Part shown: in pieces, positions 56,237 through 64,000 of the stretch | How positions within the stretch are numbered: position 1 is the stretch's first letter | How the letters are laid out: every line of letters starts with the position of its first letter | Origin: Dichotomocladium elegans | Lineage: Eukaryota > Mucoromycota > Mucoromycetes > Mucorales > Lichtheimiaceae | Direction of reading: 5' to 3' | Length of the DNA: 64,000 nt | Assembly (NCBI GenBank): GCA_025716815.1 | Contig: JAIXMN010000019.1 | Location: 248,001 to 312,000, forward strand | Notes under the pieces: generated by a model | What the model was told of the DNA's origin: nothing | What the model saw: the letters and a program-made list of their open reading frames with translations, nothing else | Databases searched by the model: none | Position numbers and translations under genes: made by a program

Positions 56237-57290
56237 TGGAGAGGGGCGCACCCCCAAAAACCGGTGCAGCTCCAAAGGTGGAGGAACAGTCGAATCACAG
56301 TTGTTCCTATTACGGCAGTTAACTAAGCACATATGAGAATGAGAAACGAAACCTTCGAAATCGCACAGCTTTAAGCTATTGGATGCCTCGCTGATCTGTG
56401 TTATCAACGTCTCGCTTTCCAAGAACCTATTGCCTTTTACTTTGCTCTTGACAATTGACCAAAACTGCTCAATCGGTTTGAGTTCAGGCGAGCAGGGTGG
56501 AAGAAAAGCACATCGATATCCTCGACACTCGATGCATTTAGGTATACTCTCAGCCTTCTGGATAGGTGCATTATCCAGTACCAGATAATGGCCCTTTATT
56601 TGTTCATACTTATCCATCTCGTCCATTGTAGCCTTCAGGAAGCCGAGATAATGTCCGGTTACAGTTCCTCTGCTCATAACTTCAGATTGACCTGCTCATC
56701 TCTCTTTTCTTAATTGGTGGCTGTGAGAGTCTCAAGCTACATTGAATGATGCCTGATGCTGAGATAGTTCCCACGATAGTGGTTGTCTTTGGTACTGTAA
56801 CCACTGCAGGGGTCCCTTTCTTGGACCACGCCATGCTGCATTTCATGTTAATATGGGATCCAGACTCATCAAAGAAAAACGCAGCTTTTTGAAGTCGGTG
56901 TCGGTCCTATCCCATCTGCGTACTCAGTCAAGGCGCTCTTGGATCTTCGCAGCACTATTCCTGTCTATAGGCTGAAACCGAACCATCTTTAATGACAAGT
57001 TGCATGCATTTTCATAAATCGATGGAGCGTCGTTTTAGATGCTTTGAGACCCTCAAATCGTTGGAGCAGCTACTCTAGGACAATGGATGAGTCTTCATCA
57101 ACGCATTCTAAATTAATGCGCTTATGCTCTTCATTGAGAATACGCGAACGATCCCCCCGGTGTTAGGTTTCTTAAAGATTCTGTCTGGGTCCTTCTCGTA
57201 CTGTACTGACCATCGCTGGGCTGAACGAACATGTATCCCTAGCAGCTGATGCACGCAAGACCTTCTCAAACATCAATTTGAAAAAATCAG
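56237..57290 (-). pseudogene. Tc1/mariner-like transposase relic
   Basis: Minus-strand frames carry, in order, an N-terminal RILNEEHKRINLECVDED block and SKTTLHRFMK helices (DNA-binding half), a CVFL block where the first DDE Asp should be (now followed by stops), MAWSKKGTPAVVTVPKT, and an open 3' part (56677-56225) with the second block LVLDNAPI, RGYRCAFLPPCS and KPIEQFWSIVKSK. Many stops in the first 600 bp mark it as dead. It is the same family as the 10080-10418 fragment. The plus-strand side (56.24-56.28 kb) has GC-rich bases that may be a terminal repeat. It converges on Fanzor copy B. Confidence 0.82.
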
Positions 57291-58025
57291 AACTTGTCTT
57301 GGTCAGTGCACGCTGTGTAACTGCGCTTGATCCCAGCTTCTTTCATCCGAATGTGTGTATCCTTTCGCTTGGGATGTTCGTGGCAGTAAGCTCAGGGTTA
57401 TCTTTGCAAGATATGCTACGCAGATATTCAGTGCGAGAACAAACGGATTGCAGAGAGTACGTTTCTTCATCGGCAACATAGTCCATAGGTTTGAGGACAG
57501 CCACGCTCGTCAACAACATGACCCTGGCCATCTTTGTAGAAAAATAGGTTGCTCATTTCAGAATGTAAGAATTGTATAAGAGAGCAAGAGTCAAAGGAAG
57601 AGATGGAAGTGACATGTTTCGGTGGATGCATGTGTCATTCAAGCGTATTCTGGGCTACATGCGAGTTGATTTTGTGATCCTGCGACTTCAGAACTGGCAG
57701 AGGACGACTTTGATTTTGAAAAATAATGCATGGTCTCCAGAAGCTGAGCGTGTGTGGTTTGATTGGGGGGGGTGAATGGAAAGACGCCCAACCTCCCCCC
57801 AAAAACGATTACTTTATTTACTGTGAAGCTTAGAAGATTTTTAATTGGAGGGAAGATACGCGCTCGGGTGAGATTTGACGTGATGAGAGTGAACCCTTTT
57901 TCGCACTAATACCCCCACACCTACTCCTCCTCTCTCCCCCCCCCACATTTTTTCTTTCACACACGCCTTTCTCTCTCACTTCACTTTTCTCTTATTCTTT
58001 TTTAATACGACATCAACCTTTTGAC
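57291..58025. other. Spacer before the PIP/KEN gene
   Basis: Plus-strand frames at 57278-57481 and 57572-57775 have no recognised family; they may be remains of the mobile element. The last 150 bp, before the ATG at 58026, are pyrimidine-rich (57910-58015) and look like a promoter. Confidence 0.4.
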
Positions 58026-59288
58026 ATGGGCGGTCAAAAAGCCAAAATCAAAAATAACGCCCTCATTACACAATTCTTCAAAAAGGCACCGCCGCCTCCG
58101 CCTCCTACGCCAGCATTAACGCAGCATCACAATGATGAGAACGCCTTGACAGAATCCGAAATCGCGGACCAGAATCGACGAGCACTGCAACACGGTGGAT
58201 TGGCCAAGAAGAAAAAACCATTGTTTCGGCATGCGCTTGCGCAGATTGTGAACGAGGACGGCACTGACATGCGACGGGTGGTCCTAGGCGGACTGAAAAA
58301 CATGGATAATGCCTCACTTCCTGCAAAACGAGAACCCGCCTTCAGTGTTCTCTCGGATAATATGGATCCGCCGGATCGCTCGTTCAAAAAGCCTATGGCA
58401 GCAAAGACAGTAGCAATGCCAAAAGGGTGGGATTGTGATAGCGAACCATCCGCAGCGAAAGCAGCGCCAGCAGATAAAAACCCGGAGATACCAAGCAGAA
58501 TCGAGCAGGCCAAAACACGACAGCCTTCATCTAACAATGTGCGGAAGAATTCAACACGCGCCGAAGGCAAATGTCACCATGACACCGCATTAGCATCACC
58601 ACCATCAAAAAAAGCAGTAGCACCAACAGCAGAAGTAGGAAAAGCATCACCAATAACGATCCTCGAAGAAGAGAAGCAGTCGGCAGTGGAGTCAAACCCA
58701 ACATCAACATCCATGGAGCCGAGCTCTGGTGCTAATAATAGCAAGTCCAGTACAACCATCCCCGAAAAAAGACCTGTCGAGGACGAGCTGCTTATCACAA
58801 CTACTAAAAGAAAAGTACTTGGCCCTAAACGGCCGATACAACAACAACAACAGCAGCTTCTTCATCGGCAAAGATGCAAAGAAGAGGACCCACAGAAAAA
58901 AGAGCACAGCTCCAAGATACCCCATTCCTCATCCTTTTTCGACGGTGACAATGACAGCGAAAGCGAAAGCGAAAGCGCGCACGACGAAGAAGGGCTGTCA
59001 CCTCGTGAGTTCTCCATCTCAAACTCCGTCTCCTTCCCACCTGTCCCTCGCAACCACCCATCCACGCCATCACCGGAAGAATCTTCAGATGATCTCAGCA
59101 CCATTCCCCTTACGAATCCCGAGTATTACGAAGAACATCCTGCATTCCCTGTCCCCCGGGGCAAATCTCTGGTCGAGAAACTCGGAATTAAAGAGGTCAA
59201 GGAACAGCGAACAGAGAAGGAGAATGAGGAGGAAGAGGAAGAGGAGGCCTCAAGCATAGCTTCATCTCCTCCCTCTTACATTGTTTAA
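58026..59288 (+). CDS. Disordered nuclear-type protein with PIP-like motif and KEN box
   Basis: A single uninterrupted exon of 420 residues. The N-terminus (residues 8-20, NALITQFFKK) resembles a PCNA-interacting peptide, except that the usual Gln is Asn11 (N-x-x-I-x-x-F-F). A conserved-looking segment follows (LFRHALAQIVNEDG, VVLGGLKN). The rest is low complexity: polyproline, Ser/Pro, polyGln at about 58837-58860, Ser-Glu repeats, and an acidic tail with KEN at 398-400, a classical APC/C recognition triplet. PIP-type peptides occur on replication and repair proteins (UNG, MSH6, ligase I). A replication-linked, cell-cycle-regulated protein is an inference; the family is not recognised. Confidence 0.6.
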   Translation: MGGQKAKIKNNALITQFFKKAPPPPPPTPALTQHHNDENALTESEIADQNRRALQHGGLAKKKKPLFRHALAQIVNEDGTDMRRVVLGGLKNMDNASLPAKREPAFSVLSDNMDPPDRSFKKPMAAKTVAMPKGWDCDSEPSAAKAAPADKNPEIPSRIEQAKTRQPSSNNVRKNSTRAEGKCHHDTALASPPSKKAVAPTAEVGKASPITILEEEKQSAVESNPTSTSMEPSSGANNSKSSTTIPEKRPVEDELLITTTKRKVLGPKRPIQQQQQQLLHRQRCKEEDPQKKEHSSKIPHSSSFFDGDNDSESESESAHDEEGLSPREFSISNSVSFPPVPRNHPSTPSPEESSDDLSTIPLTNPEYYEEHPAFPVPRGKSLVEKLGIKEVKEQRTEKENEEEEEEEASSIASSPPSYIV

Positions 59289-62200
59289 CTGATCATTCTT
59301 ACAAAGCCGTTGAATTCCTTCTTCGCCAACTCCCCCTTTATTCACGCGTTACCGTTTTTACTTTGACAAAAGAAATCATTGGATTAACTTTCTCAGCAAA
59401 TATACAACATTTCCCAAACATTCTCTGCATAAGATAGCAAATTTAATGTTGCATACACGGAAATAAGATGTCGCAGATTCATCTCTTTAAAGTACCCAGC
59501 TTTTCGGGATTTTGCCTATACACATTTTACAATCGGAGAAAATGCATGAGCAAGTCTGCGCATGTCCCGGGTTGAGAGATTACAGTCAGCAATCGATTTA
59601 CCGTTGAGCTCTCTCAGGCGTAAATGCCACCTGCAAACTGACTACCGAGGATGATCGTGATCATTTCCGGCTATCATAGGGTAGAGCTTAGGTACATTAT
59701 CCTATTCTCTGACTGTTCAAATAATAGCTGCTCTGTCTATCGAACCAGCAATATCGCAAGCAGTAAGGCTTTGGAAGTCTACAGTAGGCTGAAGAGAATG
59801 GGCATGCTTCAAAGCGGTGGGATCTCAACTCTTTGTTACACAAGTCTAACAACATTCATCAACTTTAGCGACCATGTGGTCTTGTCAAGATCTTCGTCAT
59901 AAATAATCGCGTCTTTATCCGTTCTCGCGTCAATTTTAAAGTTCGAAAAAAACGTACTTTAGAGAAACTCGTCAAGCTGTAAGGTGCGAAAAAACGCATC
60001 TTAGCCATAATATTGTGTCTACGTCTGGACATTGGCGGTACCACCTTAGCAAGATATTATCGCGGCAATTGCATTTTACTGAAAACATGCCAGCCACATA
60101 CAGGCGAATCTTTAATGAGGGAAGTCAGGATAGCGTCCTCTTCGAGGGAATGGTTACCGCATCTAGTCTTTGTTCGTGGACTTGAGCGTACGCCATGAGC
60201 GACCGCGCGTATATCGGATTTGAGGAAACACGTATCGGGAAGAGAAGAGGCACACGAGCTTTGGACCAGGGCGTTCCAACGGATCACATGCTGACTTGTC
60301 TTGCTGCGCTTCAAGGTTGCTTTAAGATCAATATCGGCGAAATCAGATGGTCAAGGTCGACTTCACGATTCAGGTCATCTCCGAGGCCCCCCCTGATGAC
60401 CTTTTTTGATGCCCATGATGCTTTTTCTGGATTAGCATAATAACATTTCATACTTTGTTCCGAGACTCTCAAGGGATGCTGAAATGGATGGGTAAGAGAA
60501 ATAATAGAAAAAGGCAATAAAAGTATCTTTGAGATTGATGTTTATTCCTGAAAATAAAGAATTTCTCTTTCATAATAATTCTTTTAGAACGGTGATGGAA
60601 GGATCCTTTTTCAATGTCCTCTTTTAAGGCTAGTGAAAAGCAGTATAGGGGAAGTACCTTGACAGGTGCGAATGTCCTGACACCCAAGCGAATATGAAAT
60701 ATCGGCGCTTGGTGATGTGGGACCGGCGAAGTTCTCTAGTACGGATCAATGTTCAGCACATGAATAAGATTCGAGCACAATAACATCCCCTACCTTTTTC
60801 TCAGATCAAATCATCACCTGTGTCTTACAAATAGCAATAGTCGAGCAACTGTGCCTTCCCATGTTACTCTTACAGTAACGACAAGTGCCATGGTTATCGG
60901 TCATCCACAGTTCTCACTGATACCTATCGTATTTAGTTTACCCAACTCACACTCATGGTCCCCCTTACAATCACGCTCTTTCATGCACGCGCTGTCCAAG
61001 TCTTTGGCAGAACGGAGCGGAAGCATATGAGCGTCCCAGTATATTTGAAGGACACTTTTATCTCCCAGTGAAGAACTTGACCATTTTGATCGTCTGCCCG
61101 TTGCTTTCACGGATGCGGGCTTTTTGACGCTACCGACTCTTCCAAGTGATGGCAAAAGCTCCAGCTCCAGCACTTCGTGCTTACCGTTTCGTAGGAAGTC
61201 GGGAGGCTGATTGTCTAGTTTTAGAACCTTTGCATACGCGTCATTCGTAACTTTCATTGCTGCATTCTTCATGCTGATTCTAATGGTAGCAACCCCCCAT
61301 ATCTTTGTAGGTATGTCTGAGTTTCGGAGCCTGGGCGTCTGAGCTGCTTGAAAAGTGTAAAGCGCGGAAGATGGACCATTACGCCGATCACATAACATGT
61401 TGCTGGATGCCTTATCCACGCGGGCCAGGGGAGCTTACCCACGGGGGTTGGGGGTTGGGGGGTGGAGAAGCGCTTGCCCATTGTCATTTGACTGGGAGAT
61501 CGATAATCAACTGATCAGAGGGAAAGTCACAGGTCACATTACCGTCTGAGCATGAAAGAAAAAGTATAAATAAAGGCCATTTTCCAAGTTCTGGAGACCC
61601 TCATCCATTTTTTTCATTGTTCAGCTTTTTTGGATACTATTGCCGTTGTTCAACTTTTACCATTTTGGAAAGGTTGCAATCAACTGTGGAAAATGTGTCC
61701 CCCCTTTTCCATTTTGTTTGTTTTTGGGCGATCGGACTGGCCATCCATCGCCCTTTTTCTGTTCGTTCTTGTTTCTGGGTCAAGTAAAGAAAGGAACATG
61801 AAATTTTAAATAATGAAAATGAAAAATAAAAAATTAGTTGGCGTGGAACGCTGACTATGGATTGTTCATGCAACATGGCGGTCTTTGTCGTCACACTCAA
61901 CGACGTCAATTTTGTACCTCCATTGGTAAAGGATGAACAGATGAGCCTTCCTTTCGCTCTCATCATTTTTACCTTCTCAGTCAAATCTTTCTACCGGCTT
62001 CCATTCATTGCCATGTCGAACAATGGCATCCAGATGTAATTGACAATTATACGGTCTAATCGCTACTAAGGACTGTTTACTTGTTGTGCTTGGGTGGTTT
62101 GATTAGTCCAAATAGACGATCAAGACCAAGTATGTATTAAATTCACATTAGCAACACATCTCGTTCCGCTCGTTTGTTGCGTCGGCTGGGGCTACGCCCC

Positions 62201-62377
62201 CGCCCCCATGAATCTTTCTTCAGCTGCGAATGATACAAGAAAGATAATTTATTGGCAACAACATGAAAGGACTGAAACGGACAAATGTGACGTTGAAAAG
62301 AATAGAAACGCATATGTGACGTTGGGCTTATACGGAGGTGGGCGGTGATGGAAGGAGAATCTCAGGATAGACAACGT
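59289..62377. other. Gene-poor stretch
   Basis: No confident gene. A minus frame of 172 codons (61419-60901), preceded by a second overlapping frame to 61487, has basic protein-like composition (a KHEVLELELLPSLG block) but no domain, and could be a degenerate gene. Plus and minus frames around 60.0-60.4 kb are similar in quality. A GGGGCTACGCCCC hairpin lies near 62189. The last 150 bp lead into Fanzor copy A. Confidence 0.35.
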
Positions 62378-64000
62378 TTGCTGTAAAAGTCCACACCCGT
62401 GCCGAGAGAAATGCACCTGAAAGCGCGACATACAAGAATGAGCACCTTTGGATATCCGGATACGAAAGGTCCGTGTATCTTTATTCTCAACAATGGTCAT
62501 CTTACGAAGGCACAAAGATCTATACTGCCTACATGAATAACGTTTACATGCGCTTTGGGCAACAACTTGGTCTTGTGATCAATGTCGTCCTGAATCTTCG
62601 TCAGCGAAAAGCCGACCGCAAGCGGGAATTGATCGCGCAGGACCTTTATGAAACCATTACCCAGCATGTCACAGGATTTAAGTTGGCCATTGCCCGTCCA
62701 GGTGCTGCGAGGAAAGATGTACCTGCCGAGCCTGCGTTTCTTCGGGAAGCATACGATATCATACGACCTGTTTTGAACTCGTATCCCCGGAACTATCAAT
62801 TTCAGCACCAGAGTACCTATTACGATGCCAAGGCCCGTCCCGATAAACAGTTCAACGGTTTCTTTCAGCTCGCTCGTGTCTGTGAAGAGAAAGGGATACG
62901 TTGTTTCAATTGTTTCCCACTTCGTCGGTCATAGTCACCATGTTACATGGAGATCGATACCAAAATCGTTTGCCACCATATCCTCGGGTGCAAATGGAAT
63001 TTCACATAAGCAATATGGAATACTGGAGAAGAGCTTTAAACCTGAAGTCTAAAGCCTTCAAGCCCCAGGATCCCGAGCTGCTCCAATTTTGCGGGACTAC
63101 TTATACCGACGGCGTCGGTGTTACAGTGTTGAAGAAAACAAACGGCCTTCAATCTGATTTTGGACAGAGATTTGGGATCCAGAAAGAAGATATCGAGTAC
63201 GTCAATCCGCATAAAACCCGGAATGAAGACCATACAGGTCAGTGGGCCACCGTTGATTCTGGCAGAAGGCGCCTGTTATATTGCGTTCATGAGAATTATT
63301 CATCCAATAACCATCAAATCTTCCGCTATACAAAGCAGCGTCAGGATCATACATGGAAGACCAAGTGGTACCGTAGGCTGAGAGAGCAAGTCGAGGTAGA
63401 GCGGCCTGAGGTGGCGTTGGCCGAACAGCACCTATCTCAGTTCCAAAGTTGTATTCTTTCCATACTCGACTATGTGGGATACCTCACAGCCAAGAACCAG
63501 GTCTCTACGTTTCTCAAGTCTTCCTACGCAGTAACCACAACGAAAACTTCGCCTGTCCACATTTTACAAACAGCAAACTGATGGAAAGCTCCTCGACTCT
63601 ATGAACGCAAAGTTTGGAAGTAAGGTTGTGTTCGTGATGGGAAATTGGTTTGCGCCAAATTACAGATACCACGAGCTTATCCGCGGTGTAGGCTTTCGGA
63701 GGCTGTTGAACAAGAACAATCGCAATGTGTATTTAATGGACGAGTACATAACCAGCATGTGCTGCCCCATCTGCGGTAATAATTCTCTCACTACCTCCAA
63801 AATGGTGCCTAATCCACGCCCATATCAACGACCCAATAATCCAGTCACCCTCTGCCGTGGCCTCCTACGGTATGAAGGGCTATCAGAGTGTGTATATTTC
63901 TCCAAAATTTCAAATCAAAACTGTAAAGCAGACATGGCAGACGGCGTTCGTTCGTCAACCAAGACTATGGCATCGGGATCTGGCGGCGGCGGCGGCTCTA
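62378..64000 (+). pseudogene. Fanzor/TnpB-like RuvC nuclease relic, copy A (continues past window)
   Basis: The best preserved copy. The reading runs from about 62378: SGYERSVYLYSQQW, YTAYMNNVYMRF, LNLRQRKADRK, FKLAIARPG, CFPLRRS, then TAG at 62932-62934 where copy B has Trp. A -1 shift near 62986 leads to the main frame: CGTTYTDGVGVTVLKK, ATVDSGRRRLLYCVHE (RuvC-I type Asp), FRYTKQRQDHTW. A shift near 63.53 kb then leads to LSTFYKQQTDGKLL, MNAKFGSKVVFVMGNW, GFRRLLNK, VYLMDEYITSMCCPICG and PRPYQRPN. In the RuvC-III region the WNRDMAA seen in copy C is only ADMADG here. Two stop/frame lesions and this change show loss of function. The end lies beyond 64000. Confidence 0.74.

Noticed and set aside
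60901..61487. Minus frames as a real gene
   Set aside because: Composition is suggestive, but two overlapping frames, no splice logic and no family make it unsafe to call; recorded only as part of the gene-poor stretch.
1..64000. CRISPR array or bacterial-type operon
   Set aside because: No regularly spaced identical short repeats with unique spacers; gene structure is eukaryotic with introns.

Overview
The window looks like nuclear DNA of a fungus, most likely an early-diverging (Mucoromycota, Mucorales-like) one. Host genes are broken by many short (about 40-200 bp) GT-AG introns with pyrimidine-rich acceptors. The recognisable proteins (RPL11, SmB, VPS9, DDHD phospholipase, CHORD protein, focadhesin-like ARM protein, F-box proteins) are eukaryotic. 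The transposable elements (LINE with a zinc-binding ORF1, Ty3/gypsy element, Tc1/mariner-like transposases, Fanzor-like RuvC genes) fit zygomycete fungi. The species call is inference only.

Layout. 1-9.7 kb is gene-dense: LDAH-type hydrolase (+), a partial gene (-) head-to-head with an F-box gene (+), an alpha-arrestin (-) and a CHORD/CS co-chaperone (-). 9.7-15.3 kb is transposon debris: a truncated Tc1/mariner-like transposase, a broken Fanzor-like gene (copy C) and a dispersed hairpin repeat. 15.8-22.1 kb holds a nine-exon VPS9-domain Rab5 exchange factor (+), convergent with a nine-exon DDHD phospholipase A1 (-). 22.1-25.9 kb is repeat-rich and decayed. 25.9-30.5 kb carries RPL11 (+), SmB (+) and an MFS permease (-). 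30.5-35.4 kb is nearly empty. 35.4-45.2 kb holds two apparently intact retroelements, a LINE and a Ty3/gypsy-like element, on either side of a tRNA-Ser(AGA) gene. 46.8-54.5 kb has a focadhesin-like giant ARM protein (-), a small unknown gene (+) and a TPR/F-box gene (+). 54.5-57.8 kb is a second Fanzor relic (copy B) abutting a Tc1-like transposase relic. 58.0-59.3 kb is a disordered protein with a PIP-like motif and a KEN box. The last 1.6 kb is a third Fanzor-like relic (copy A), cut by the window end.

Main discovery candidate. Three decayed copies of a Fanzor/TnpB-type RuvC nuclease gene share conserved blocks, including an (I/V)D-x-GRR RuvC-I motif, an MGN block, a DE-Y-x-TS block with a Cys pair, and a WNRDMAA RuvC-III motif. 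Copies B and C sit in the same mirrored order: hairpin repeat pointing away, Fanzor, then a convergent Tc1/mariner-like transposase. This suggests they came from one composite mobile unit. Secondary points are a LINE with a TAATG stop-start coupling, a gypsy element with no recognisable capsid whose ORF starts 11 nt inside the LTR, and ATG-only first exons in RPL11 and SmB.

Intron positions were read by eye from splice signals, frame continuity and family similarity; no alignment or transcript data were available.
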